Source of the DNA: Brenneria roseae subsp. roseae
Lineage (GTDB): Bacteria; Pseudomonadota; Gammaproteobacteria; Enterobacterales; Enterobacteriaceae
Direction: 5' to 3'
NCBI RefSeq assembly: GCF_003115845.1
Contig: NZ_KZ819025.1
Span: 245,640-309,639 of the forward strand
Length of the DNA: 64,000 bases
The translations under genes and the position numbers were made by a program. This document shows, one piece after another, positions 7,812-17,073 of the stretch (positions are counted from its first letter, which is position 1; every line of letters starts with the position of its first letter). Below the pieces are notes generated by a model. It made no database searches. It was not told the origin of the DNA and saw only the letters and a program-made list of their open reading frames with translations.

Positions 7812-10532
7812 TCACGACTTCGGTTTGAAGCGCAATAACCGGTTGGCGTTACTGACGACGGTAATGGATGACAATGCCATCGCCGCGCCGGCAACGACCG
7901 GACTCAACAGCGTACCCGTCAGCGGATAGAGCACGCCAGCGGCAATGGGAATACCGAGCGAGTTATAGATAAAGGCCCCCAGCAGGTTCTGTTTCATATT
8001 ACTCAGCGTGGCTCTGGAAAGGGCCAGCGCGTCGGCAACGCCGTGCAGGCTGTGGCGCATCAGGGTAATGGCCGCGGTTTCGATAGCAATATCGCTGCCG
8101 CCTCCCATGGCGATCCCTACGTCAGCCTGCGCCAGCGCAGGCGCGTCATTAATGCCGTCGCCAATCATGGCAACGCGTTTCCCCTGTGCTTGCAGCTTTT
8201 TGATGGCGTCGGCTTTGCCGTCCGGCAGAACGCCCGCAATCACCCGATCGATTCCGGCGTCTTTGGCGATGGCATTCGCCGTCAGCGGATTATCGCCTGT
8301 CAACATGACCAGTTGGTAACCTTGCTGATGCAGACGTTGCAGCGCGGTAACGCTGTCCTGACGCAATGGATCCTGAATGGAAAATACGGCGGCGATATGA
8401 CCGTTTGCCGCCAGCAGCACAGGGGTAATACCACGCCGCGCCTGTTCATTAATCCAGCTCTCTCCGGCCTCGATATCTATCTGATGCTGTTTTAGCAGCG
8501 CCGGATTGCCGAGTAGCAGCGAGTCATCTCCGATGTTGCCACTGACGCCCAGGCCGCGAAGGGTTCGGAACTGTTCAACCTCTGTGAGTGGCAATCCATC
8601 GGCCCGTTCGACCAGCGCTTTAGCCAGCGGATGGTTGGAGCCCTGCTCCAGCGCTGCCGCCCAGATCAGCGCCTGTTGTTCGGTTATCGACCCAAACGTA
8701 TGCACATCGACGACGCGCGGCTGGCCCTCAGTGAGCGTACCGGTTTTATCAAACACCAGCACGTCCAGTTTACTGGCCTGTTGCAGGGCGTCGGCATCCC
8801 GAACCAGTACGCCCAGTTCCGCCGCACGACCAACGCCGGAAATGATCGACATCGGCGTTGCCAATCCAAGCGCGCACGGACAGGCGATGATCAGGACCGT
8901 CGTGGCAATGACCAGCGTATAGACGATTTGTGGCGGCGGCCCGGTGAAATACCAGATTGCACCGCTGATGATGGCAATCGCGACCACGACGGGCACAAAC
9001 ACGGCGGAAATACGATCGGCCAGTTGGCCGATAGCCGGTTTGCTGCTCTGCGCCTGCCTGACCAGGCGGATGATGCGTGACAGCGTGGTTTGATTGCCGA
9101 CGGCATCCGCCCGGAATAACGCACTGCCATCGGCAACCAGCGTACCGGCATGCACCGTATCACCGTGGGCTTGCTGCTGAGGAATGGGTTCGCCGGTCAA
9201 CATGGCTTCATCGATCCACAATTCCCCTTGCAGGATTTCGCCGTCAACGGGAATGCGATCGCCCGTTGTCAGTCTCAGCGTCATTCCGGCCTGCACATCG
9301 GACAGCGGGATGGTTTTCTCTCCGTCCGGCGTGACCACGCGGGCGCTTGGCGGCGTCAGATCCAACAGCCTTTCCAGCGCGCGTGAAGAACGTTGGCGGG
9401 CACGTTGTTCCAGAGCATGGCCGAGATTAATCAGACCGATAATCATGGCGCTGGCTTCATAGTAGAGATGGCGCGCCGCCATAGGAAACACGTCCGGCCA
9501 CACATTAACGGTAATGGAATAGAGCCAGGCGGCGCCGGTGCCGAGTGCGACCAGCGTATCCATCGTTGCGCTGCCATTTTTCAGGCTACGCCAGGCATTA
9601 CGATAGAAATGTCCTCCGGCGAAAATCATCACGGCCAGCGTCAGCAGACCGACCACCAGCCACGGCGTGCGGCTTTCCGGCGTCAGCGTCATGCTGCCGC
9701 CCAGCACGCCCCAGAGCATCAGCGGTACGCCCAGTAGCAGGCCTAATGCGGCCTGCCATTGGAAGCGGCGGATGTTTTGTTGCGCGGTTTCCTGCTGACG
9801 CGCACGGCGTTCGTCTTCATCCACAATGATTTCTGCGCCATAGCCTGCCTGTTCAACCGCCGTAATCAAGGCTTCGTGTGTGGCGTGTCCGTTGACCAGC
9901 GCGCTGCGTTCCGCCAGATTGACGCGTGCCTGCGTTACGCCTTCGACATTCAGCAAAGCATGCTGAACGCGGTTAACGCAACTGGCGCAGCTCATGCCCT
10001 GAAGCAGAAGCTGTACGCTGTCATCATTATCGCTATCCGCGGTGAGCGTTGCCGGAAGATCGTTCTGGGCCGCTGGCAGCGCTTCCGGCGCGATCGCTAC
10101 CTGTGCCAGCGGCTCAGTTTTTGGGTGAGCGGTTTCCAGTACGCTGGCCTGATAGCCGGCCTGTTCGACGGCATTAACCAGGGCGACAGCGTCAGCATCG
10201 CCATAGATTTGAGCCTGTTCTTTTGACACTTCAGCCGCGATAACGCCCGGAACGGCTTCCAGAGCCTGGCGCGTGGAAGCCACGCAGTGATTGCAGCTTA
10301 ACCCTGAAAGCTGTAATGAAACATCGGGCGTGGTGGCGCGATGGGCTTCATAGCCCGCCTGCCCGATACTGTGAATCAGTGCCTGCACATCAGCATTGCC
10401 GGTGATTCTGGCGTAGTGGAGCGTGACCTCGGCCTGTTCGACGTCAGGCATCGCTTCCAGCGTTTTTTTGACTCGTTGTATACAATGTCCACAGGTGAGA
10501 CCCTGTAATGACAAGACGGTCGTTGGTGACAT
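7812..10532 (-). CDS. copA: Copper-exporting P1B-type ATPase CopA with three metal-binding domains
   Basis: 906 residues (E. coli 834). Inner-membrane pump that exports Cu(I) using ATP. Three heavy-metal-associated domains lie at the N-terminus with CxxC pairs at C14/C17, C80/C83 and C182/C185; E. coli has two. The P-type ATPase core follows: the CPC ion-binding motif in [12 protein letters not shown], the phosphorylation site DKTGTLTEG, the hinge [20 protein letters not shown], and the C-terminal MALSS segment. The ATG at 10532 has an AGGAG ribosome binding site. A programmed frameshift signal lies after the second domain (separate entry). It is divergent from cueR and driven by a CueR-type promoter. 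Confidence 0.97.
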   Translation of the reverse strand: MSPTTVLSLQGLTCGHCIQRVKKTLEAMPDVEQAEVTLHYARITGNADVQALIHSIGQAGYEAHRATTPDVSLQLSGLSCNHCVASTRQALEAVPGVIAAEVSKEQAQIYGDADAVALVNAVEQAGYQASVLETAHPKTEPLAQVAIAPEALPAAQNDLPATLTADSDNDDSVQLLLQGMSCASCVNRVQHALLNVEGVTQARVNLAERSALVNGHATHEALITAVEQAGYGAEIIVDEDERRARQQETAQQNIRRFQWQAALGLLLGVPLMLWGVLGGSMTLTPESRTPWLVVGLLTLAVMIFAGGHFYRNAWRSLKNGSATMDTLVALGTGAAWLYSITVNVWPDVFPMAARHLYYEASAMIIGLINLGHALEQRARQRSSRALERLLDLTPPSARVVTPDGEKTIPLSDVQAGMTLRLTTGDRIPVDGEILQGELWIDEAMLTGEPIPQQQAHGDTVHAGTLVADGSALFRADAVGNQTTLSRIIRLVRQAQSSKPAIGQLADRISAVFVPVVVAIAIISGAIWYFTGPPPQIVYTLVIATTVLIIACPCALGLATPMSIISGVGRAAELGVLVRDADALQQASKLDVLVFDKTGTLTEGQPRVVDVHTFGSITEQQALIWAAALEQGSNHPLAKALVERADGLPLTEVEQFRTLRGLGVSGNIGDDSLLLGNPALLKQHQIDIEAGESWINEQARRGITPVLLAANGHIAAVFSIQDPLRQDSVTALQRLHQQGYQLVMLTGDNPLTANAIAKDAGIDRVIAGVLPDGKADAIKKLQAQGKRVAMIGDGINDAPALAQADVGIAMGGGSDIAIETAAITLMRHSLHGVADALALSRATLSNMKQNLLGAFIYNSLGIPIAAGVLYPLTGTLLSPVVAGAAMALSSITVVSNANRLLRFKPKS
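10051..10127 (-). promoter_or_regulatory. Programmed -1 ribosomal frameshift signal in copA
   Basis: Read on the coding strand, codons 136-138 (His-Pro-Lys) contain the slippery heptamer CCCAAAA at 10125-10119. A -1 slip reads one Asn codon and then TGA (10116-10114), giving a 139-residue protein with metal-binding domains 1 and 2 only. Five bases after the heptamer, stem 1 GCCGCTGGC (10113-10105) pairs with GCCAGCGGC (10077-10069). Its loop contains GCCGGAAG (10089-10082), which pairs with CTTCCGGC (10058-10051), giving an H-type pseudoknot. E. coli copA has the same kind of signal at the homologous His-Pro-Lys and makes the CopA(Z) chaperone. Function here is inferred. Confidence 0.85.
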
Positions 10533-10670
10533 AATCTTCTTCTCCTGTGAGTTCAGCCGTGGTTAACGGTGGACTTCATCTTGTAATCTTTCAGGCTGCG
10601 GAAAAAAGACAGTGGAAAAAGATAAAACCTGTACCTCGATCGGCTGTCTGATTTCTGTGACTTGTTGAAC

Positions 10671-10701
10671 AGGTTAAACCTTCCAGCAAGGGGAGGGTCA
10701 A
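10671..10701 (-). promoter_or_regulatory. copA promoter with CueR operator
   Basis: On the minus strand the -35 TTGACC (10701-10696) and -10 TAACCT (10676-10671) are separated by 19 bp, the long spacer typical of MerR-family activation. The spacer holds the imperfect CueR dyad around CCTTGCTGGAAGG, nearly identical to the E. coli copA promoter. CueR bound to Cu(I) would untwist this spacer and activate copA. Confidence 0.9.
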
Positions 10702-10711
10702 GGGGGAAATG

Positions 10712-11140
10712 ATGAATATCAGCGATGTGGCAAAAAAAACCGGCCTCACCAGTAAAACGATTCGTTTCTATGAAGAGAAAGCATTGATGACGGCACCGCT
10801 ACGTTCTGAAAATGGCTATCGTAGCTATGATGCTCATCATGTCGAAGAACTGACTCTGCTGCGTCAAGCTCGCCAGGTTGGGTTTAATCTGGAGGAGTGC
10901 CGGGAACTGGTGGCGCTGTTTAACGATCCTTTGCGACACAGCGCAGACGTTAAAGCCCGCACCATGCAGAAAGTACATGAAATTGAAGTGCATATTGAAG
11001 AACTGAAAGCGATGCGCCAGCGTTTACTGCTTTTGGCGGAACAATGTCCGGGCGACAGCGGCGCAGAGTGCCCGATCATCGACAATCTCGCAGGGTGTTG
11101 TCATACGGAAGGAACGGGTCCTTCCGATCATGACGACTGA
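10712..11140 (+). CDS. cueR: Copper-responsive MerR-family activator CueR
   Basis: 142 residues from the second of two adjacent ATG codons; this one is five bases from AGGGGG and matches the E. coli N-terminus MNISDVAKK. The winged HTH ([16 protein letters not shown]), a dimerisation helix and the metal loop are present. The Cu(I) ligands C112 and C120, at the same numbers as in E. coli, lie in CPGDSGAEC, followed by the CC motif. It activates copA, from which it diverges, in response to cytosolic Cu(I). The gene ends two bases from the convergent nfeD stop; an 8-bp hairpin (11106-11126) overlaps its last codons. Confidence 0.96.
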   Translation: MNISDVAKKTGLTSKTIRFYEEKALMTAPLRSENGYRSYDAHHVEELTLLRQARQVGFNLEECRELVALFNDPLRHSADVKARTMQKVHEIEVHIEELKAMRQRLLLLAEQCPGDSGAECPIIDNLAGCCHTEGTGPSDHDD

Positions 11141-11142
11141 GA

Positions 11143-11598
11143 TTAAGACTTCACTTCGCGAACGTACAAGGTTATGCCTTCAACGGCAATCACTTCAATG
11201 TGCGTACCGGCAGCCAAATCCTGTGCTGATTTTACCCGCCAGGTGCTGTCGCCGATGCGGGCCCGGCCAAAACCATTGACGACGGGCTCGCTCAGCGTCG
11301 CGCGCAGACCAACCAGCTGTTTCCCGCGTTGATTCAGCACACTCTGTGGTTGCGCAAGCGTTCGCCTGCGTAACCAGTACCACCAGAGCAGGGCGGTGAT
11401 GATCGTCAGCACGGAAAAGGCGATGCCTTGCCACGGCCACGAAAATGGTACGGCCCATACCAGCAGACCGACCAGTATCGCAGAGATACCGCTCCAGAGC
11501 AGATAGCCACTGGCTCCCAGCATTTCGGCCGCCAGTAACAGGCCGCCGAGCGACAGCCAGAACCAGTGCGCATTTTCCACCACCAGTTCGATGTCCAT
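11143..11598 (-). CDS. ybbJ: NfeD-like membrane protein YbbJ
   Basis: 151 residues (E. coli YbbJ about 151). It has three hydrophobic segments in the first half, with [20 protein letters not shown] near the N-terminus. The C-terminal OB-fold domain contains the family sequence RIGDSTWRV and ends [15 protein letters not shown]. NfeD proteins pair with SPFH proteins in membrane microdomains. The start codon overlaps the qmcA stop by one base (TAATG), so the two are probably translationally coupled, as in E. coli ybbJ-qmcA. Confidence 0.92.
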   Translation of the reverse strand: MDIELVVENAHWFWLSLGGLLLAAEMLGASGYLLWSGISAILVGLLVWAVPFSWPWQGIAFSVLTIITALLWWYWLRRRTLAQPQSVLNQRGKQLVGLRATLSEPVVNGFGRARIGDSTWRVKSAQDLAAGTHIEVIAVEGITLYVREVKS

Positions 11599-12512
11599 TA
11601 TTGGCCTCGGCTATCTTTACTGTCTTTGATCAATTCGGTGATACCGCCGATAGCGCCCATCAGATTGCTGGCTTCCAGCGGCATCATGATGACCTTGCTG
11701 TTATTGGATGAACCAATCTGTTGCAGGGCATCGGTATATTTCTGGGCGACAAAGTAGTTGATTGCCTGAATGTTACCGGCGGCAATCGCCTCTGATACCA
11801 TTTTGGTTGCCTGCGCTTCCGCTTCCGCCGCACGTTCACGCGCTTCCGCTTCGAGGAACGCGGACTGACGCTGGCCTTCCGCTTTCAGGATCTGCGACTG
11901 TTTTTCGCCTTCAGCGCGCAAAATAGCGGCCTGACGCACCCCTTCCGCTTCAAGAATATCAGCACGTTTGTTACGTTCGGCTTTCATCTGGGCATTCATT
12001 GCCGCAATAAGTTCGGCCGGCGGGCGAACATCGCGGATTTCGATACGGGTAATTTTCACGCCCCACGGATTGGTTGCCTCATCGACAATGTGCAGCAGGC
12101 GGCTGTTAATGCTGTCACGCTGAGAAAGCATTTCATCCAGTTCCATTGAGCCCAGTACGGTACGGAAGTTGGTCATGGTCAGGTTGACGATGGCCTGTTC
12201 CAGATTACTGACTTCATAGGCCGCGCGCGCGGGATCGATAACCTGAATAAAGCAGACCGCATCGATCGCCACATTGGCGTTATCGCGCGAAATGACTTCC
12301 TGAGACGGGATATCCAGTACCTGTTCCATCATGTTGATTTTCCGGCCAATGCGATCCATGAACGGCACCACCAGATTAAGACCCGGCATCAGCGTTTTGG
12401 TGTAGCGGCCGAAGCGTTCAACGGTCCATTGGTAGCCCTGGGGCACAATTTTAATGCCTGACCAGACGAGGATCAGTGCGACAAAGATCAATACAGGAAT
12501 CACGGTAAGCAT
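11598..12512 (-). CDS. qmcA: SPFH/stomatin-family membrane protein QmcA
   Basis: 304 residues (E. coli 305). An N-terminal membrane anchor (residues 2-20) precedes an SPFH/band-7 domain with [39 protein letters not shown] and [20 protein letters not shown] long Ala/Glu-rich coiled coil (about residues 175-240) is typical of flotillin-like proteins, followed by [20 protein letters not shown]. It acts as a scaffold in the inner membrane. It is transcribed away from the ABC-transporter cluster. In E. coli the next genes are fetA-fetB; they are absent here. Confidence 0.95.
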   Translation of the reverse strand: MLTVIPVLIFVALILVWSGIKIVPQGYQWTVERFGRYTKTLMPGLNLVVPFMDRIGRKINMMEQVLDIPSQEVISRDNANVAIDAVCFIQVIDPARAAYEVSNLEQAIVNLTMTNFRTVLGSMELDEMLSQRDSINSRLLHIVDEATNPWGVKITRIEIRDVRPPAELIAAMNAQMKAERNKRADILEAEGVRQAAILRAEGEKQSQILKAEGQRQSAFLEAEARERAAEAEAQATKMVSEAIAAGNIQAINYFVAQKYTDALQQIGSSNNSKVIMMPLEASNLMGAIGGITELIKDSKDSRGQ

Positions 12513-12832
12513 TATCTAAAACCTCCCAGTTGTTTTATCAGATGTTAGTGTAACCCAAGCGTAGCCGGAATCCGTTGCGTTGTGGTTATTTTCCACCGTT
12601 TTGTCGCTTTCGGCAGCCTTTGTCCTGTTCTTGTCCCGTTAGTGGAAAACCGGGGCAGGAAAAACACGCTGAATGAAAAATATGACAGCTTTGATAAGTT
12701 TGTCATATTAGACAAGTTTGGAAGGTTTTTGCTACGGTGAATCGACTTCATTAATCCTTGGTCTATATATCCGGCGATACGCCCGCGCTGCGGCAAGGGA
12801 TATCCGGAGATGCTGTTAATCAGGAGTATGTG
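12513..12832. promoter_or_regulatory. Divergent control region of qmcA and the ABC-amidase operon
   Basis: 320 bases without a gene. An inverted repeat ATATGACA (12680-12687) / TGTCATAT (12701-12708) has arms 21 bp apart, two helical turns. An overlapping TTGTC-N6-GACAA palindrome spans 12700-12715. Further upstream, TTTTCCAC and GTGGAAAA form another inverted pair. A weak promoter (TAGACA 12709-12714, 18 bp, TACGGT 12733-12738) would place the palindromes across the -35 region. Operator function is inference. Confidence 0.35.
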
Positions 12833-13669
12833 ATGAGCCCTTCACCTGCAATAAAAAAAGCGCCGCCTAACGATCCCGCCTCACCTCCGGTAGCCATCTC
12901 GATGAAAGGAGTGAAAAAGCAGTTTCTGGATCACGATGAAAACGTGGTGGATGTGATTAAAGACATCTCGATTGATATTTATCATCGGGAGTTTATCAGT
13001 ATTGTCGGCCCCAGCGGATGCGGCAAGACCACCATGTTCAACATGATTGCCGGACTGCTGACGCCCACTTCCGGTGATATTCAGGTGTTTGACCAATACT
13101 ACGCCATTCCCAAGAAAGGGCGGGTGGGTTACATGCTGCAAAAGGATCTGCTGTTTCCCTGGCGCACCATCCTCGATAACGTCTGTCTGGGGCTGGAAAT
13201 CAGTGAAGTGCCGAAGAAAGAGCGCCATGAGCGCGCCATGGACTACCTGCAAAAATATGGTCTGGGCGATTTTGCCCATGCTTATCCCGCCACGCTTTCC
13301 GGGGGAATGCGCCAGAGGGCGGCGCTGATCCGTACCTTGGTGATCGATCCGGACATCATTCTGCTTGATGAGCCGTTCTCCGCACTGGATTACCAGACCC
13401 GTCTGGTGCTGGAAGAAGAGATCCTGTCGATTCTTAATGAATACGGCAAAACGGTGGTGCTGATCACCCACGACATCGGCGAAGCGATCTCGATGTCCGA
13501 TCGCATCGTGGTGATGTCGCAGCGGCCGACGTGGAATAAAAAAACCTATGAAGTCGGTCTGGCCAAGCAACATGGCTCTGCCATGGGCGCCCGTAAAGAT
13601 GCGCGCTATCAACAATTTTTCGACGCGATATGGGCCGATATGGACATTCAACTGGGAGGCCGGTCATGA
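12833..13669 (+). CDS. ABC importer ATPase, SsuB/TauB (nitrate/sulfonate/bicarbonate) family
   Basis: 278 residues. The ATG at 12833 is six bases after AGGAG; the open frame continues 25 codons upstream without a ribosome binding site. Nucleotide-binding domain with Walker A GPSGCGKTT, Q-loop near MLQKDLLFPWR, signature LSGGMRQRAAL, Walker B IILLDEPFSALD and H-loop THD. It would power an importer with the permease and binding protein that follow. Its stop overlaps the permease ATG by four bases (ATGA). The family covers taurine, alkanesulfonate, nitrate, pyrimidine precursors and others, so the substrate cannot be read from the sequence. The downstream amidase suggests an amide-containing compound, which is inference. 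Confidence 0.88.
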   Translation: MSPSPAIKKAPPNDPASPPVAISMKGVKKQFLDHDENVVDVIKDISIDIYHREFISIVGPSGCGKTTMFNMIAGLLTPTSGDIQVFDQYYAIPKKGRVGYMLQKDLLFPWRTILDNVCLGLEISEVPKKERHERAMDYLQKYGLGDFAHAYPATLSGGMRQRAALIRTLVIDPDIILLDEPFSALDYQTRLVLEEEILSILNEYGKTVVLITHDIGEAISMSDRIVVMSQRPTWNKKTYEVGLAKQHGSAMGARKDARYQQFFDAIWADMDIQLGGRS

Positions 13670-14511
13670 ATACGCCTGTTACCGCTACGGATAAAAACCG
13701 TTCCCGTCTGTCGGCCCTGAGCCGTCGGCGCAAAAAGAAATTTCAGTCGCTGCTGAAAGATAATGGCTGGCGGGCGCTGATCCTCATCACGCTGGTGGCG
13801 CTGTGGCAATACGGCGTAGACACCGGCATGGTTAATGCCTTTCTGATGGGCTCTCCGGCAGGGATCTGGCAAGAGTTTAGCCGCTTGCTGGCGAACGGCG
13901 AACTGCTGACCAATACCTATGTCACGGTTTACGCCACGGTGACCGGCTTTGTGCTGGGCAGCCTGCTGGGGTCGTTGTCCGGGCTGCTGCTGTGGTATTC
14001 ACCTACGCTGGCGCGCATCCTCGATCCGTTTTTTATTGCCCTGAACGGACTGCCGAAAATTGCGCTGGCGCCCATCATTATCATCTGGTTCGGCTCCGGG
14101 CTGTTTTCCAAAATCGCGCTGGCGTTTATCGCGACTTATATCGTCGCGCTGCTGTCGGCGTGGCAGGGAACGCGCCAGATTGATGACAATCAGGTGAATT
14201 TGATGCGTTCGCTGGGGGCTAATAAGAATCAGATTTTCCGCAAAGTGGTGATCCCGTCCACGCTGCCGTGGATCATCTCCGCCTTCCGCCTGAACATCGG
14301 TTTCGCGCTGATTGCCGATATCGGTGGGGAATTTATCTCCTCTGATTATGGCCTGGGCAAAATGATTTTCGTCGCCGGTAACCTGTTCAACCTCAATGTG
14401 GTGTGGGTCGGCGTCTTTACCCTGCTGTTTGTCGCTATCGTGCTCTATCTGCTGGTTATCCAACTACAGCGCTGGCTGCTGCCCTGGGAACGCCAGTCCG
14501 GTAATCGTTAG
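13666..14511 (+). CDS. ABC importer permease, SsuC/TauC family
   Basis: 281 residues, starting at the ATG that overlaps the ATPase stop and follows GGGAGG. The N-terminus (about residues 1-35) is basic and cytosolic. Six or so membrane segments follow, with the BPD_transp_1 coupling motif around SLGANKNQIFRKVVIPSTLP. This segment docks on the ATPase. FNLNVVWVGVFTLLFVAIVLYLLV forms the last membrane span. It is the second gene of the ABC-amidase operon. A 36-bp gap with a good ribosome binding site leads to the binding-protein gene. Confidence 0.88.
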   Translation: MNTPVTATDKNRSRLSALSRRRKKKFQSLLKDNGWRALILITLVALWQYGVDTGMVNAFLMGSPAGIWQEFSRLLANGELLTNTYVTVYATVTGFVLGSLLGSLSGLLLWYSPTLARILDPFFIALNGLPKIALAPIIIIWFGSGLFSKIALAFIATYIVALLSAWQGTRQIDDNQVNLMRSLGANKNQIFRKVVIPSTLPWIISAFRLNIGFALIADIGGEFISSDYGLGKMIFVAGNLFNLNVVWVGVFTLLFVAIVLYLLVIQLQRWLLPWERQSGNR

Positions 14512-14547
14512 TCATGCCTTTAACCCATTAATCGAAGGAATTCACAG

Positions 14548-15519
14548 ATGAATAAAATTGTTTCATGGCTGTGTGCCGCCGTCTTTACCCTGGGCTCTGC
14601 CGGCGGTTTCGCCGCCGATGGCAAGGCCGATCGCGTGCTGGTGACCGAGGCGTTTCACACGCTGTTGTATCTGCCGGTTTATGTGGCGAAACATCAGGGA
14701 ATGTTTGCCCAGAATCAGATTGATATGGCGACCATCCGCTCGGCCGGCTCCGGCCCTACCGCGCTGGCGGCCGTGCTGTCCGGCGAGGCGCAGTTCTCGG
14801 TTCACGGGCCCGAACATGTGGGATTCGCTCAGCAGAAAGGCGGTAAAGCCAAAGCCGTCAGCGCCGTCGCCAATAGTGCGCCGGTGTGGATACTGGCCAG
14901 GCCGGACTTTACCTTTAACTCACCCGCCGATTTGAAAGGTAAACGAGTGGTGTCGGGGCTGGCGCCAGGCACGTCCAATACGCTGCTGCTGCGTTTGCTA
15001 CAGCAACAGGGTCTGGACGCGAAGCGAGATGTCACGATTGAAGAGGTGCAGAACGGCTCGGAGCTGGGACCGCTGCTGGCCGGCAGAGCGGACGCGGCGG
15101 TGGTCTATGAGCCTCAGGCGGATCAGGGCATAGGGCAGGGGTTGAAAGTGATTTACGACTTTACCCGCGATTATCCTGAGTATGCGTTCTCCACCATCAA
15201 TACCTCAGAGAAAATCATCGCCGACAATCCGCAGTTGGTTGCACGTTTCGTCAAATCCATCAACGAATCGCTGGCCTTTATCCACCAGCACCCGGATGAA
15301 GCGAAAAAGGTGGCTCGTCTGGAGTTTGCCTCTCTGGATGGCAAGGTGGTGGATGCCGCGGTGCAGCGCATGATCGACAGTAATGTCTATCCCGCGAACG
15401 CGGTTATTTCACCTTTGGCATTCACAACCGCGATCGATATTCAAAAATTCGTCGGCAATATCACGCAGGATATGCCTTATGAACAGATTGTCGACGGTCA
15501 GTTCGCCAGCCAGCCCTGA
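14548..15519 (+). CDS. Periplasmic substrate-binding protein, NMT1/SsuA-like
   Basis: 323 residues. A signal peptide of about 22 residues ends GGFAA. The two-lobed type-II binding fold is recognised by FHTLLYLPVYVAKHQGMF, the anion/ligand loop SAGSGPTALAAVLSGEAQF and the hinge KGKRVVSGLAPGTSN. These are features of the NMT1/THI5-like and SsuA/TauA families. It should capture the substrate and deliver it to the permease upstream. Ribosome binding site GAAGGA. It lies 14 bp before the amidase gene, which it probably shares a transcript with. Confidence 0.87.
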   Translation: MNKIVSWLCAAVFTLGSAGGFAADGKADRVLVTEAFHTLLYLPVYVAKHQGMFAQNQIDMATIRSAGSGPTALAAVLSGEAQFSVHGPEHVGFAQQKGGKAKAVSAVANSAPVWILARPDFTFNSPADLKGKRVVSGLAPGTSNTLLLRLLQQQGLDAKRDVTIEEVQNGSELGPLLAGRADAAVVYEPQADQGIGQGLKVIYDFTRDYPEYAFSTINTSEKIIADNPQLVARFVKSINESLAFIHQHPDEAKKVARLEFASLDGKVVDAAVQRMIDSNVYPANAVISPLAFTTAIDIQKFVGNITQDMPYEQIVDGQFASQP

Positions 15520-15533
15520 TAAGGATCGGTTCT

Positions 15534-16904
15534 ATGAATAATGTGTTAGACCATTCTCCTTTTGCCACGATTGCCGCCACCCGGCGGCTGTTGGCGGCAG
15601 GTAAAGTCTCGCCGAGCGAGTTGCTGAATCACTTTCTGGCGCGTATTGATGAGCGCGATGGTCAGATCAAAGCCTGGCGTTATCTCGATCGGGACGGCGC
15701 CAGACGACGGGCGGCGGAGCTGGACCGGCAGATGGCGGCGATTGCCTGCAAACCCGCGCTATTTGGCATTCCCTATGGCGCCAAGGATATCTTCCACACC
15801 CGCGGACTGCCCACCGAGGGCGGCTCTAAAGTCTGTCAGGGGGCGATCTCCACCGAGAACGCCAGCGTTATCGACCGGCTGGATGAGATGGGGGCGCTGT
15901 TGCTCGGTAAGCTGACCACCACGGAGTTCGCCAATTTAGGCACGCCGCCGGAAACCGGCAACGCCTGGAATCCACAGCATACGCCCGGTGGCTCAAGCAG
16001 CGGTTCCGCGGCGGCGCTTGGCGCGCGCATGGCGCTAATGACGCTGGGTACGCAGACGGCCGGATCGCTGTCCCGTCCGGCGGCGTTTAACGGGGTCACG
16101 GTGCTCAAGGCAACCTATGGCCGTATCAGTAAAGCCGGGGTTATTCCGGCCAGCTGGTCGCTTGATCATGTCGGCGCCTTTACTCACACCGTTGAAGATG
16201 CGGCGTTGGTGTATAACGCGCTGTCAGGGCCGGACCCGCGGGATGAAACCACCCAGACGCTGCCTTACACGCCGTTGCAACTAAGGGAAAAACACGATTA
16301 TACCGTCGGCATCGTGGAACATCCGTGGTTTGACAGCGTGGATGATGAGGTCGGCGTTGCCTGCCGGAAGGCGATGGATGAACTGGCCGGACGCGGCGTC
16401 CGGCTGCGGCGCATCGGTCTGCCGGAGAGCTTTGATGCGGCCTGTCAGGCCCATCAGATCGTGATGCAGGCTGAATGTGCCGCCTATCACCGCACGACAT
16501 TCCTGCAAACGCCGACGTTGTTCGGCGCCTATTTACAGGAATTTCTGCAACAAGGTCTGGCTATTTCCGCCCATGAGTATCTACAGGCTCAGCAGACTCG
16601 TGCCCGTTACCGCGCGGATCTGGCGGCGCTGTTTGACGGCGTTGATCTCCTGATGACGCCGGCGGCGCCGACGCTGGCGCCTTATAGCCTGGAACGCACC
16701 GGTTCGCCGGCGTTTAATATGCCGTTCACCAATGCCGGCGTGCCGACGCTGGCGCTGCCGGTCGGTTTTTCCCGTTCGGGATTGCCCATCGGTATGCAGT
16801 GGGTGGCCCGGCACGGTAATGAACAGGCGCTGGTGGACCTGGGGTTATACTATCAGCAGATGACCGACTGGCATGCCTGTTTACCTCCGGTCTGTCAGCA
16901 CTGA
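15534..16904 (+). CDS. Amidase-signature family hydrolase
   Basis: 456 residues, a full-length amidase-signature enzyme. The Ser-cisSer-Lys triad is visible: K84 in GIPYGAKDIFHTRG, cis-Ser S154 in PGGSSSGSAAALGARMA, and nucleophile S178 in LGTQTAGSLSRPAAFNG. The usual GTDTGGS is GTQTAGS here. It would hydrolyse an amide taken up by the importer encoded just upstream; a GatA subunit role is unlikely because no gatB or gatC is nearby. No signal peptide, so cytosolic. The ribosome binding site is AAGGA, and the gene ends before a hairpin and a modular repeat with a terminator. The substrate is unknown. Confidence 0.88.
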   Translation: MNNVLDHSPFATIAATRRLLAAGKVSPSELLNHFLARIDERDGQIKAWRYLDRDGARRRAAELDRQMAAIACKPALFGIPYGAKDIFHTRGLPTEGGSKVCQGAISTENASVIDRLDEMGALLLGKLTTTEFANLGTPPETGNAWNPQHTPGGSSSGSAAALGARMALMTLGTQTAGSLSRPAAFNGVTVLKATYGRISKAGVIPASWSLDHVGAFTHTVEDAALVYNALSGPDPRDETTQTLPYTPLQLREKHDYTVGIVEHPWFDSVDDEVGVACRKAMDELAGRGVRLRRIGLPESFDAACQAHQIVMQAECAAYHRTTFLQTPTLFGAYLQEFLQQGLAISAHEYLQAQQTRARYRADLAALFDGVDLLMTPAAPTLAPYSLERTGSPAFNMPFTNAGVPTLALPVGFSRSGLPIGMQWVARHGNEQALVDLGLYYQQMTDWHACLPPVCQH

Positions 16905-16907
16905 AAA

Positions 16908-17039
16908 TAACCCGCTCGCTGGTGTAGTCTGGTCCAGCGGGCGGGAGACAAACGCATTATGATTTTTTTGATGATAGGCCGTCACTTTGTGACGTTGAAA
17001 AACGCTTCCGGCGTTTTTTTAAGCGCACGGTCTGTGCGC
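16908..17039 (+). repeat. Modular hairpin repeat with intrinsic terminator, after the amidase operon
   Basis: A GC-rich hairpin (CCCGCTCGCTGG pairing with CCAGCGGGCGGG, one G-T pair) is followed by GTCAC/GTGAC (16981-16993), then AAAAACGC (16998-17005) pairing with GCGTTTTTTT (17011-17020), then GCGCAC/GTGCGC (17023-17039). The A-stem-T part is a good intrinsic terminator. The same arrangement recurs near 19.3, 63.1 and 63.9 kb, so this is one member of a dispersed family. Confidence 0.75.
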
Positions 17040-17073
17040 GGTAGTCTTTTCCGGTTAACCAGGATGGCGTGTT

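Noticed and set aside
10070..10532. copA frameshift signal at the end of the first metal-binding domain, as a literal copy of E. coli
   Set aside because: No CCCAAA-type slip site exists after domain 1; the signal lies after domain 2.
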